Assembly (NCBI GenBank): GCA_021397835.1 | Contig: JAJFZO010000747.1 | Coordinates: 1,180,501-1,244,500 of the forward strand | Direction of reading: 5' to 3' | Length of the DNA: 64,000 bases | Source of the DNA: Moringa oleifera | Lineage: Eukaryota > Streptophyta > Magnoliopsida > Brassicales > Moringaceae | Part shown: piece by piece, positions 1-14,395 of the stretch | Position numbering within the stretch: the stretch's first letter is position 1 | How the letters are laid out: every line of letters begins with the position of its first letter | Made by a program: the position numbers and the translations under genes | Notes under the pieces: generated by a model | Databases searched by the model: none | Told to the model about the DNA's origin: nothing | Seen by the model: only the letters and a program-made list of their open reading frames with translations

Positions 1-422
1 TCCAAGGCAATATTCAGTGATCACCTCATTCATCAGGAAAAAAAAAAAATGCTTCACATCATATGATATACTTTCACAAAACATCTTCTAGTATCAAGGC
101 CTTACATCATAAGAGCACTTTTGTCATAGGTACAGAGAAGGGAAAAAGAATAAAAAACGACTGTGAATATCTAAGGCTGCTCATGTTATTGCTTTACCAA
201 AGATCCAATTTTGTTTCATTGTTTTGTGATGGTTTCATAACTTTCAAACCACTGCTTACTAATACACTTTAGTTTTGGCCAATTTACCATTCTTCAAAAA
301 ATTAGGGATCCAAGATATAAATGATACTTATGAGAAAGAATAATAATTCAGAGCTACCTAATTATGTTTCTTTTTTCCTTCATTATTGTGAAAGTAAAGG
401 GAAGAGCAGAACAAATACCAAC

Positions 423-2025
423 CACATCTATGGGAGAACCAATACAGACAGCAAAGAAACCTGCACCCAGACCAGCTAGGAGATGAGTTAGAGCATTGTC
501 CATAAACCCTGGAATTTGCAAAATTGTCTGCACAAGTATAAAGATATTAGGACTTCATACCATGAACTACTAGCTATAACAACTTCCAAATTATAACACG
601 CAAGAGTCCAACCAAAGAAACTTACTTGTTTTACTTGATCATAACTGGCAAGCTCAGCAGCATTTATGATAGCATTTCTTGCTATATTTGGCCCAAGTCC
701 TGTCCACAGAGCCCCTATTCCTTCCTATGCTTGAAATAAGTTAATCAGTTAAACTATAAACAAGAGAAATCATATTAAGTACATAAAAGAAAACCAACCT
801 GCCTTGCTATGGTGAAATAAGCATCCAAAGCCCCATAGTAACGCCTAGGCAGCCCAGCTGGCAGTTTTCCCTCAGCTTGAAGTCGCACTTTAACAAGATC
901 AGTTGGATTAGCTACTGCAATTGCGATAGCCCCTGTTTGAAGTGAGGGTTTCCCATGTGAGAAATTGATGCAGATTATATCATTAATGACAAAAAGCAAT
1001 GAAATTATTGTAATTAGGACAATGTAGCAGAAAATTAAGATTTTAAAGTAAAGATCAACAAGATTTTGGAGCAGCAAGGAACTCAGAAAATGTACTTACC
1101 AGTCAACAAAGCTGCGAGTATCTTTTGGTATAAAGGAATGTCTCCAATAAAATCACCACCAACAAGAAATGTTTTAACCTGTTCACATGCAAGTTATGCA
1201 TTCAAGTCAATCTTACAATGAAGAAAGCATAAAAAATTAGTCACATACATGGAATGGGAATAAATGAGACTCACAGGGTCGTATAACCCAATCCTTAAGC
1301 CTCCATAAATGCATTGGCGATGTAATCCTGCAACTATACCTTTCCAAAGGGCAGCTAAACCTTCTTCTCTTGCAATAGTAGCCACAGTACCCAGCAAGCC
1401 CCTATATTTAGGTGTACTCCCTCCATCCCCTGTACTTGTTTTCCTTTGGAGCTGAAGCCTCACTTTTGCTGTGTCCAGAGGAATGGTGCAGAACTGCAAA
1501 AGCAAAGACCGACAACAAGTAAAAGATCTTAATAGCTTCAGTATGCATTACAATGCAAGCCTGCAACTGGAATATGCTAAACGACAACAGAACTACGAAC
1601 AAGAATTGATTTCATACGACAGAGGAATATACCCCAAAACATCGGAACTGGAAACTTCAATCAAATCCCAAGTTTTATTGAGGGATAATATGAAAGACAA
1701 CAAACAGCAAAATTCAATAATTCTTCTCCACGCAAAATCCAATTATGCATTTTAAATTTTTCGATATACCATCAACAACCCAGATGCTAAGAGCTCCTGT
1801 CTGCTCAAATATCATCACTTTCTCCAAAGCAAATTGGCAAAACGCATCTTAAAACTGACAAACATTTGTACGAGTAGATAAAGTGATAGACAGGCGTCTG
1901 AGCAAACAAGTAGATAAACACATACGCGTGCAGATCGTTGATACCTCAGCGAAACAAGCAGCGAAAGCACTGCAAATGAAGGTCTCGAGAAACGAAATCT
2001 CAGTCCTGGGCTTGAGATCTGCCAT
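423..2025 (-). CDS. UCP2: Mitochondrial uncoupling protein, PUMP2/UCP2-like (partial; 3' exons lie outside the window)
   Basis: Inner-membrane carrier of the SLC25 family; plant UCPs dissipate the proton gradient and/or exchange dicarboxylates and amino acids. Six exons are visible: 1945-2025, 1275-1493, 1100-1178, 799-932, 626-724 and 423-527. They join in frame to 239 codons, and the last ends at the third carrier signature (GSPIDV), where the window's intron begins. The signatures [10 protein letters not shown] and [10 protein letters not shown] are complete, as expected for two of the three carrier repeats. The start [16 protein letters not shown] was chosen over an in-frame ATG 54 bases upstream because it matches the N-terminus I recall for UCP2-type proteins. 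Bases 1-422 should be intron; no further exon was found there. About 200 bases of 5' leader probably precede the ATG. The gene diverges from PCNA across about 2 kb of AT-rich DNA. Confidence 0.93.
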
Positions 2026-2229
2026 TGGAAACACTGTGCGAGAAACCTTGAAAGCAGCAATTGGGTAACTAATAGACAATTTCGGTTGCGATATTGGACT
2101 TGTGAAGTTATTATAAAGTTGTAAAAATGAGTAATGAAGAAGGAAAGTGACAAAAAGCCTTCATTTGGTATCCATTGAAGGCCCTGCAACTGCGTTCTTG
2201 TTCACTCCTTTGCTTCCATCATTATTATT

Positions 2230-3740
2230 AACAGCTGAAATGCCAGTAGATGTGTACCAAATTTATTCTACTTTATTATTTGATGAATTAATTTGTTAAT
2301 GAGTAATTTTCGATAAAAAAAATTTAAAAAAATTAAATGTTTATCTTATTTTATCGATTAAATCTCGTATTTAAAAAATAATATATTATGTATTATATTA
2401 AATTAAATTAAATTTTATTAAAAGTTTTAAATATTTAAATTAAAAAATTCATTTAATAAATTTAATTTAAATTTTTTTATAAATATAAAAGTATATTGAT
2501 TAGTGTCGCAAAAAATTTTAAAATTTTTTAAATTTATAAAAATAAAATTTATATTAAATTATTTAAATTTTAAAAATATATTAAACAAAATAAAATTTTA
2601 TTTAAATAATTTTTTAATTATTTTAATAATAATATTTTTATTTTCATAATATTTAAAATAAAATTTAATTTTAAATCAATTTGATAAATAAGGTTTCATT
2701 TATAACTTTTTGAATATAAAAATTTGATTGATAAGGTAAGATATCGTTAAGTATTTATATTTATCTTATTTTAAAATATATTAATATATTAATTATAAAA
2801 TTATTTTTATATTATTTTATAAACAGTATCTTGCTTGTTAGAAAAATATTTTTTTCTCATAGAATTTTTTTTTTTTTTTACTATCGATGTCATTTAGAGG
2901 TTGATATTTTAAATTAATAATATAATAAATAATTTTTTATATCTATTTAATTAATATATTTATATAATAATTAATAATTTTTTATTTATCTATAAATTAT
3001 ACAATCAAATGAATTATATATGACATATGTTTAGATATACGCAATTGAGTTAATTATAGATATTTATATTATCATAATAAACATAAATTAACCAAAGCAT
3101 AATATATGAGACATATATGCTAGCTTAGCTTTGATATGTGCAACGTCTATGTCACCTTAATATGAAATTCTTTTAAATATAATATCAATTCAACTCGAAT
3201 TTTAAATCTTATAATTCTAAATTTATCATATTTAATATTAATTTTTTAATTTTTACTATCATAACAATTTATGATAAATAAGACAATATATTTTTTGATA
3301 CGTAAAGAATTCATGTCAATTTAATTTAAAATTATAAAAAAATGATATCAATTTAGTCAAGATTTCAAGCCTCATAATTCTTAATAGTCATTACATTTAA
3401 TATCAAATTTTATCCAATCCTCATTACCATAATATGATCAAATATAAATCAAATAATTCGTTCAAAATATGAAAAATTCAAGTCGGCTCAGTTTGAAATC
3501 GTTCAAAATATGAATAAAAATTATTTTTTAACATTTAGAAAAAAAATAAATGTATCACTTTTTATATTTTTAATATTTATTTATTAATAAAAATTAATTT
3601 AAGCATGAGATCTATCTCATTTGCAAATCAACTTACCTGAGCCGATAAAATCAAAGACATATATTAGTTGCTATATAATAATATCTAAATTATATATTTT
3701 TTAAGCTTAATAGACTTTCAAGGTAATAAAAGAAAAAGGT
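2230..3740. other. AT-rich intergenic region between UCP and PCNA
   Basis: Very AT-rich, with long A/T runs and no credible reading frame. It separates two divergent genes. The only structure seen is a pair of diverged direct repeats (3183-3432, listed separately). No coding or RNA gene was recognised. Confidence 0.7.
3183..3432. repeat. Diverged AT-rich direct repeat, two copies about 163 bases apart
   Basis: A stretch starting at 3183 (atatcaattcaactcgaatt...) reappears from 3346 (atatcaatttagtcaagatt...). The order of words is the same in both: ataattct, then an atttaatat-like word, then a run ending ctatcataa or ttaccataa. Many mismatches suggest an old duplication or remains of a small transposon. 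Confidence 0.45.
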
Positions 3741-3858
3741 AGCACAATTAAAGTGGTTGCATGGTTGACGTGGTATGATGATCAGGTGGGAGGTAGTCAA
3801 TGGAGCCACCCTAGTGACAGTGCATCACAAACTTCACAAGGACGCGCACACACAATCG

Positions 3859-5704
<1,846 letters not shown>

Positions 5705-7119
5705 GCCCTGGCCTGCTGGCTTGCTACCTTGATCTCTCTGTGTTCTATATTTGTCATAAGAATGTTTGTCTGACTTCCTTTTAGGCTTTCTTGCTGTATC
5801 TGAGAACTTGATAGTTTAGAGAGGAGGGATTACAAAGATTTCTATCTATGTGCTTCTCATAATGCTTTGGCATTTTTTCATTCCGCAGAATTACAATGTC
5901 TTTAGTTTGACATTAACATTTAGAGTTTGAGGAAATGAAGTGAGAAGATTTAAGCTCTTTAAAAATTGTGTTTATGCATGATGTTGAATCTTGCTTGGCT
6001 GGATCTAGGCTTAAAAAATCATGAGCACAGCGGTATTATACATTTGATGTTTTACATCTTCTTGATTAACATCCTTTCACATGGTGCACTGTTGTTATAT
6101 CTTAATTTGTTTGGTATTCCAGCTACATAATTGACTTCAAGCATAAAACATTGGCAGTGATCTGAGATCCTGGTCCTGCTGTCATCCTGATTCAACCACC
6201 AACTATAGCAGATTGATTACAACATTTCATTAAAAATGAACAGTAATGAAAATTGTGGAGACTGAGATAATCTGGTTGAAAGATTGACAGTATGCTGAAA
6301 AACATGAGCCATTTGAGCTTGAAATATTAATGATAATCTAAATTGGAATACTCTGGATATGGCTTTAAAAAGAAAAAAGGGAAAAGTCTCCAGGGAGAGG
6401 AAGCCAATTGATGGGAAAATAAGTTTCCAGGGCCATAATCGATGGTCAACATGAAACTACTGTAAGTTTAGCTCTTGCACTGCAGTGCCATAAGCAACAA
6501 GACCTTTGAGAAACCCTCTCGGGAGTTCCCATTCATGTCATAAGAGAGTAACCCCGCTTGTCCCTGCAAATGGGTTATATTTCTATCCATAACCCAACTT
6601 TCCAACTTCCATACAGAGGTTCCTGCAACACAAACTTGATACAAGCCTTTCAGGATTGCTTTGTAGGTCAATAGATCTGCACTTAGGCCTGTCTGAATCA
6701 TGAAGTGGATCAAAGCCAGGGTGCACACATCTCAGCACTCCGAGCTCCCTTGGTTGGACATACTGATTTGATAAAAAACCTGCTTGGTGCCCGCATATTG
6801 CATATTGTAACTAATAGCAACAACTTCAAGGAAATAGAGAAGCCAAGGCTTTTGCACATTGAAATGCTAATATTCTGTGTTTGACAAGTTCACCTCTTCT
6901 TTTTGAAGTTTGTTACTCAATTTACACAATCTTGAATTTCCCCTAATGTTTGCTCTTCAACTCTTTCAAAAAGGAAAAAGAAAAGGACAAATAAAGAGGC
7001 AAAGAATAAAAGAATCCTACTAGAATCAGGTTAGTATACCAAACTGCCGAATATGGTCGTACAAATACTTTTCAAGGTTCACCGAGAAAAAATGTGTTTA
7101 TAAAACCTGACGGAAATTA
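5705..7119. other. Convergent intergenic region, PCNA 3' end to ENO3 3' end
   Basis: Holds the 3' untranslated regions of two converging genes. No gene is supported. A minus-strand reading frame at 6468-6728 has no recognisable domain and no neighbouring exons that join to it; parts could be ENO3 3' leader or decayed coding DNA. Confidence 0.5.
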
Positions 7120-10100
7120 TCAGGAAGAAGGCCTCCAATCATCACCAGCATAGACTGCTTGATCCCCCAGCTCTTCCTCAATTCTAAGTAACTGCATGAA
7201 GTTTGATGTGTCAGTTTCATATAGTTGTTGCTTACCATTTGAATCAAGAAAAATGTCTGGCCTACATTATATTGGGCTGTACACCCATGGTCACACTTCA
7301 AAGAGCTAGCAAACATATTTGGATTGCATCCAAGAGCAAGAGAGAATATGGTTGTTGAGTATATATGGTCTAAAAATTGAAACATGCTGGTTACTGAAAA
7401 AATGAACTCTCCCTTTTGTTAAATTGATTAATGAACTATTTCAAGTGCAACATACACAGTGAAATGAACAAAGTGAATGGAAAGTAGACCTGGTTGTACT
7501 TCACAAGCCGCTCGCCTCGGCAAGGAGCACCTGCTTTGATCTGACCAGTGGCAAGGCCAACAGATAAATCAGCTATGAAAGAATCTTCAGTTTCCCCACA
7601 TCTATGAGATGTCACTACTCCCCACTGGGCATCCTTTGCCAGTTTCACCACTTCAATGGCCTCCGTCACAGTCCCAATCTGATTTATCTGAATCCAAATT
7701 ATAAAATCATCAACTGTTAGAAGTTGGCATGGTGAATCTCAGACCGGAAATTTTCAATTGTACAAATATTATCATCATATAAGCAGGAGCATGAATTATC
7801 TTCTATTGCAAAAGTACACCCCTTTTCCCCACTTTACATGTGAAATGAGAAACTAGTAGAAAAGCACAGAACTAAAACAACTAAGTAGCATAAAACCACC
7901 AAGAGAAAAAGGGGAATAAAATTCTTATTTCATCCAAAGAATAGCTGGATACCTTGAGAAGAAGAGCATTACAAGCAGCCTCCTTTGTTGCTCTTTCAAT
8001 GCGTTTTGGATTTGACATCAACAAGTCATCCCCCACTACCTGCAAAACCACCCTCTCTTCAGGTAGATATAAACATATATAGCAAGAGGCAATCATAGGA
8101 TGGCCTTTTACAGACCAACAGAAACATTGAGATTTCTGGTTAAATGGGCCTTATCCAGCCTAATGCCTAATACACCAAAAAGCATACTACTAAATGATTG
8201 AAATGAGACAAGCTTTTCATTCAAAAATACACCAGGTGTAGTCCAAACCACCAAAATGATATTAATACCTCTGTTTAAGCCCTCTATGGCAGATGGTATT
8301 CATTGTGGATATCTTTCTTTCTTTCTCCACAACCAAGGAAGACACCAAAAAATGGGTTAAGCTTAAATCACTAATATGGAAAGAATGAACAGACCTGACA
8401 AATCCCGAGACTGGAAAAGCTCTTGATATGTTCCCAATCCTCCTTGTCAAAAGGATCTTCAATCGACACAATTGGATAGGCTAGGAACCACACAAAGGAG
8501 AGGAAAAAACAAAAGCAACAGAACAAACCAAAATGATTCCCAACAACTGAAAGGGATAAAACAATTATAACCATGAAGAGAGAGATCAATATACCAGCAC
8601 ATAGTTCTTTGTACATCTCGATCATGTCTTCTCCTGACTTGAAGTTTTGCCCCGACTTATTTGGGGTCTTGAAATCCAAATCATACTTGGTACCTATACC
8701 AGAAGATAGCACAACTCAATCCTCAACAAGCAATATTCATGCGAAAAGGATATAGTAGACAGAAGACTCAAACCAGGACACATACAGCATTAAATGGAAA
8801 TCTCAATGGACATAAGCAGCTTGCTTCATACGACGTAAAACTGTTCAACATATAAAAATTTGCATGCAATTTAATATCTTGTGCGAACATCTTATCAAAC
8901 AATAGCTAGTGGTGATATATACTTGACATAAACAGTTACAATAGTGAAGGACTAGTTTGCAGGAGACAATTTATTACCTATACAAAAGTTAGTGGCAGCA
9001 ACATCAATTGCTATCTTTATTTTCTCGTTGTAGCCTGTTCTACCGATAGCCTCCTTAACAAGATCCAGTCCTTCATTAAAGCTGCAAGTAATAGAATGAG
9101 TCAAACAAAACACCAAGTAATTCTTAAAGGAACCTGATCTCGATTCTCTTTCAGGGATTGGGACTCTTGAGAAAGCAGGAGACTGGGTGAGGGTGGGGTA
9201 GCTTTGCTTACTAGCTGTAAAAACATAGAAAGATTGGGCATCACAAAATGAGACATTCACCTGGAGATGTTTGGAGCGAAACCACCATCCTCACCAACAT
9301 TACATCCAATTGGACCATATTTTTCAGTAATTACAGCCTGCTCTTTTATTCATAGCAAATCACAATTAGTGAATGAGTCAATGCATGACATCTCACCAAC
9401 TGTGCAAAGAAATTGCAGAAAATGTTCTGGCGTAAACAAAGGAAAAACTAGAATCATAAAGTTCTTGCATTTCCACAGGGTCCTACGTTTTGACACTAGT
9501 GGCATTCTAGTGCTTTGCCCAAATACAAGGCCAAAGGTTGTAAAAGCATATCAACATCAACAGACTTCTTGTGAATGAGAGCATTGGATCTGTGTCCCAA
9601 CTACTTATATGGAATATGATTTATTTGAATGACACCAATGAATGGGGCAGTGAATGAGGATGGGTGAATATATGACTAAGTGGTGAATTAATTTAGTCAT
9701 TTCCTGGAGGCTCATTCTTACAAAATAATATGTTATATCGAATTCTCAAAATCATTGTAGCACCAGTTACTGATGAAATGCCAATAACTAGTCTAGCAAA
9801 TCAAAACAGCAAAAGTAAATTCGAAGTGCTAACTAGTGGTTGAATAAACTAACCTTCAAGTGATGATAGGTTTCAGAACCCATTTGCAATGCTTCCCGAA
9901 ATCTGCTTGCTCCTGTTGGGAGAATCATGATATCCTGGTCATATATTAAGTCAGAATAAGTTCAATTAGCATATTAAACAGCTATAGGTGTCAAAATTTT
10001 AACATGCAAAAGGATTTAAAACATTATGCAGCTGGTGGTAGAAATCGCACAAGAATATGGCGATGAGTTAGATGAGAAAAAATAGGAAACAAGAAAGGGA

Positions 10101-13100
10101 CAGTAGTTCATACAATAAAGTGCTCTTAGTGCAAGTCAACAATAGATGTCAACAGTATCAATACAAATGGAGATTCAATAATCTAGAATATCCAAAATAA
10201 CTTCTGTAATTTTAAAATTCTGTTTTGACGTCAAACTTCTGTGATTTTACAAAATATATTCAAAGAATAACTTGAGTTAGTGAAGCAATGACACTGTAAC
10301 TACTCTAGATGCAAGCATTTGGTCCACTGCTACCAGAGGAAAGAAATTTGCTGTCTGGAAAAGTGGGGAAAGTAAAAGGAACTTCAGATGCCCAGGGACA
10401 GAAGAACCACTCAATTGTGCCCATTCGTGGACAATAGTTTCATAATATTAAGGGAATGAGATGTTATGTCACAGTGAGCTCTGATAAATCTGTTGCTCTC
10501 TGCTGGTAAGACATGCAGTACAGCAACCCTTTACTATTTGCACAAATTGCTTTAAGACCAACAACACTAGAACCAGAGTAACTTCTCTTAATTCTTTTTT
10601 AATCAAGAACAATATGTGTATATCTATTATTCACATAGCAACTAAGGGGTGAAACCCTTAACAAGTATAGTTGTTCTTAGAGGTTAGGATTTCTATAAAA
10701 TCTACTAAATCCTCCTCATTTACAAAAGCAGTGCCCAATGCCCACACTTTCAGAGTATGTAGCTAATATTCCCAATAAACCTGTACAGGTTTCTCCCTTC
10801 CTCCAAAAGCTCCCCATAATTTCTTTCATGCCAAAACAAACTAAAAATCAAAAGGGTATCTTTTTCCTTTCTTCAGTAGTCCTCATCTCTATTCAATCCT
10901 TTAGTTCCCCTTTCACTTACGCCCTAGTAACCCAAGATATCCCCAAGATAGCTAGTGCCCTCTCCCATAATTGCGTTGACCAGCTGTGCCCTAAAAAGAT
11001 GTGGTTCACTGTTTTTGACATAAAAAACAATGATTCACCATGGTGAGCCTCTTTTCGTAAGTTGTCAATGGTAAGAATCTTTCCCCACACCAGCTCTCAA
11101 GTGAAGAAAACCACCTTTGTTTGAATGCCTACTCCCCATACTTTTCATTTATATAGCACCTCCCTATTCCCCAAGTAACTTCTCTTAATTCATTCTCCAG
11201 CAATTACGGTGACTCATCAATTCTTAGGATCATATTTGATGTCATATAGGAAAAGTATCAAGAATAATGATTTAATGCCACAGACCCATTTTATAAATGA
11301 AAAGGGCCTACCCTACCCTTTTCCCAACTCAAACAAGAAGTCAACTTCATATTGAGTAGATCTCTCTCTTTAACGTGTATGCTGAATTAACTCCTAAGAG
11401 TTTTAAGAAAAAAGGCTTACTTGTATCAGGATATCTCAAGCTTTCAAATACTTCCAATCGAGCACAAATTGACGGCGACAATAAAGATGACCAATTATAA
11501 CAAATATGTCAAACGAAGATATACCTGCAATGCTAGATTATTTCCAGCATGCATCCCACCACTTATAACAGTGAATGCAGGGACAGGAAGAGTCGGGTTT
11601 GTTCTACCAGAAAGATCAGCGATGTGTTTGTAGAGTGGAACCTGATATTTCCTTTCTGTCAGACTCTTCTAACAAAGGCACATAACATCCACCATAAAAA
11701 CTACACAGAACTCTTAAAAATCCAAAATTACAAAAGACGTGCCTCCTTTTCAGCAGCCCCAGCCTTGCATGCAGCAATTGACACTGCCAATATAGCATTT
11801 ACTCCAAGTTCACCCTGTAAGATGATTCAAACAACTAATAAGACATGGATCAATACAAGGTCTACAGAATGATAAAACATCCTTTTACAGAACGAGAATT
11901 ATCTAGTATGAAACTTAAAGAGTGCATCTTAAACGGTGATAGATGCCCAAAATTAAAGGCTACAGACCATGTCTCTATTGGCCCTCTGAACAAAATTCCA
12001 CCCAGATAAATGAGAAAGATTAGGAAAACATAAAACAAGCACAAGTCATCATGTAGGAAGCTATCAGAGAAACATTACTTTGCGTTGGTGATATTAGGGA
12101 AATGTTCCCCCTCCCAAATTGAGTCAATACTAATGAGGAAACAAATCTCAAGCAAGTTAACCCAACTGGGGTTGTATTCTGATTTAAAAGACCCTAAACA
12201 ACTTCTCTTTTAGATTAAGCTTATGAAAGGAAAGAGCAGAAAATAAACATACAAACATTTTTATAAAACTGATTTCCTCCGGAATCAACTGCATACCCAG
12301 TTTATACATCACAATTTAATAATCAAATAATTGATTCTCAAATAAAATACCAAAAGATAAAAATGCATCAGGTTGATAGCTCATCATTCGGAAATAACTA
12401 TGGTATATTTATCTCACATTTAGCATGTACTATTACCAGACAGAACTTTTTGGACAGCCTCGTGCCAAGTTACAGTAACAGACTAGCCTATAAATGCAAC
12501 TCTTACGCAATTGACAAGCTACAAATTAGAAGTAATTCATATAGACATGCAGATTACAAGCACATAACAATGATGTTATAAGACTACCTTCTTTTCTGTT
12601 TTGTCCAAATCTGTCATGGCCTGATCAATTTGAGACTGAAGTGTTGGATCCATGCCAATCAGTGCTTCAGATATTTTCTCATTGATGTTCTTAACAGCTC
12701 TAGTCACACTATTTCCAAGATACATCCCCTTGTCCCCATCACGTAATTCAATGGCCTCATACCTGGAATTTAAAACAAAATTATCGCATGCATTTTTAAA
12801 ATGAAAATTCATAATTTAGGAAACAAAAATCAGACACACTCAAATAATCTCTAAGCAGAACCATGTGTGAATACAGGTCCTATATTGTTAAGATAGAATC
12901 AAATCCTAGATGAACAATGCTGCTCTCAGTAAGTGATGAAAGCTGACTAAAGCGACTCCCCATGTTAACCGTTACTGACAAACTACAGAAGGTGGATAAA
13001 CCATGGTCCAGATTGGTACAAGGACAAGATACTCACAAAAACACATGAAATGAGCAAAAGAATTTAATTGATAACGGCATATCCTACTAGAATTCCACAG

Positions 13101-13774
13101 CAAGAATACGGAATACATTTAATAGCTGTGTTAAATTCCTCCACCAAAACAAATCAATAGCCTTGCAATTAAATGAATCAGGCAGTAGATATTGAAAAGT
13201 CTAAATTGTAGACAAAATTATTCTCAGCCACTAAAGAGAGCATGACAAGTTGGGGGAAAAGAGAAGGACAACGATCCTCACATTCCAGTAGCATCGCCAC
13301 TAGGAGTAGAAGCACGAAATATGCCTTTGTTTGTGTATAAATCGACCTCAACTGTTGGTATTCCTCTGCTATCAAGGATCTGCCTCGCTTTTATCTTCGT
13401 TATCACTGAAGGAACCGCTTTTCTCATATGATTAGACTGCAATTCCAAGCATCAGATTAAAATAATAGAAAAAAACCCAGAAGCTAAAAGAGACACTCAT
13501 TGGACCTCTGTGCAGTTGCAAGACAAACCCAGAGAAAGAAAGAGAAACAAAACCAAAAAATAAAAATAAAAATGATCAATTTAGCCAGATGAATTATCAT
13601 ATTAATTTCCCTTTCCACGCATTTTTTCAGGAACCAAAGGGAGCACAAGGAGAAAGAAAGGACGAATACAATGAAAAGGACGGGATCCGGAGTTTTGGCC
13701 CTAACAGCGGCATTGACGGCGTCCTCGATTTTGCGAGAGAGCATGTACTTGTCCAGATACTCTTGCACAGACAT
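7120..13774 (-). CDS. ENO3: Cytosolic enolase 3-like protein (ENO3 type, N-terminally extended)
   Basis: Enolase family (2-phosphoglycerate to phosphoenolpyruvate). Thirteen exons: 13670-13774, 13282-13436, 12588-12762, 11743-11814, 11525-11641, 9854-9934, 9261-9337, 8978-9081, 8595-8693, 8395-8480, 7953-8039, 7490-7687, 7120-7191; 475 residues. The N-terminal extension [20 protein letters not shown] is typical of plant ENO3 and absent from ENO2. Lys386 and Lys437 (yeast K345, K396), [11 protein letters not shown] and the LLLKINQIGT signature are kept. Four classical active-site positions differ: Ala84 for yeast Ser39, Asp209 for Glu168, Asp252 for Glu211 and Cys416 for Ser375. I recall Arabidopsis ENO3 reported as inactive as an enolase, so a non-glycolytic role is possible. 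Intron 4 uses a GC donor. Intron 5 (9935-11524) contains a LINE fragment. Confidence 0.93.
10738..11100 (-). mobile_element. Degenerate LINE fragment (reverse-transcriptase-associated zinc-binding region) inside an ENO3 intron
   Basis: Reading the minus strand down from about 11080 gives [11 protein letters not shown], then [19 protein letters not shown], then [11 protein letters not shown] before a stop. These are hallmarks of the zf-RVT domain that follows reverse transcriptase in plant LINEs: a start like 'KILTxDNLxKR', a 'VxHxxxHCxxSxxLWE' core and 'GxSWV'. The cysteines of the usual CxxC are lost in this frame; a neighbouring frame reads NHCFLC, suggesting a frameshift. In-frame stops follow. 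It is dead, lacks the rest of the element, and lies in the same orientation as ENO3. Confidence 0.65.
13286..13286 (-). other. Anchor: loop carrying the enolase Ser39-to-Ala change
   Basis: The codons around this point (minus strand) encode PSGDATG, where yeast and most plant enolases read PSGASTG. The base is the approximate position of the T85-G86 codons next to Ala84. It is given only to anchor the substitution discussed in the findings. Confidence 0.6.
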
Positions 13775-14044
13775 GTTTCACTCCTTCGGTTGCCTACCAC
13801 CCCTGGTTCTTCGTCTTCTTCTTCTACAAGGAGGAAAAAGTACAAAGAAACTAGTTAATTTAGTGCAATCTATTACGATATGGAGAGACGGATAACAAGC
13901 TCCAGCTGAATCGAACCGCAATTGGCTCTTCACACTCGGTAACTGGATGATGGAATCCTCAGTGCAATTTCCAGTGCGTGCTCCACTGTCACTCTCTCCC
14001 CACTCCCTCCCCCGCAAAGAAAAGACGCTGTATACCATTATCAC

Positions 14045-14395
14045 ACCACCTTCGCACGTCAGTTTTTACGGCGTCGTTTTAAGAAAAGAAAATGAATGTT
14101 CCCTGAACCCTGGCCTTAATTTCCCTTCAATTGTGGTCAAGTTTTAAAGGTAATGAATACAATAATCTTACACCATTTACAGTGAAAATAACCTGTAATC
14201 AACAAATTATTTAGCTTAAAAGACTTTAATATTTGTTCACATGAGGCATCATAACCAACCCGAATTCAACATTACGAACAACAAATTTTGCATTAGTGTG
14301 AGCAAGTTAAACCATAAGCTAACCACTAGTTATGTATTAAAATAGCACTTAACAAATAGTAGCTTACAAGGAGGCATTACAACTACAAGGCTTTC
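14045..14395. other. Short intergenic region between ENO3 5' end and ceramidase 3' end
   Basis: Contains the likely ENO3 promoter (around 13930-14100) and the ceramidase 3' untranslated region. No coding sequence or clear TATA element was recognised. Confidence 0.5.

Noticed and set aside
2026..2079. In-frame upstream ATG for the uncoupling protein
   Set aside because: It adds 18 residues not expected in the family; MADLKP fits the known N-terminus, and carriers of this type need no presequence.
6468..6728. 86-residue minus-strand frame between PCNA and ENO3
   Set aside because: No recognisable domain and no joining exons; likely untranslated or spacer DNA.
11739..11742. Canonical GT donor four bases inside ENO3 intron 4
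   Set aside because: It would shift the frame and end translation soon after; the GC donor preserves the conserved protein.
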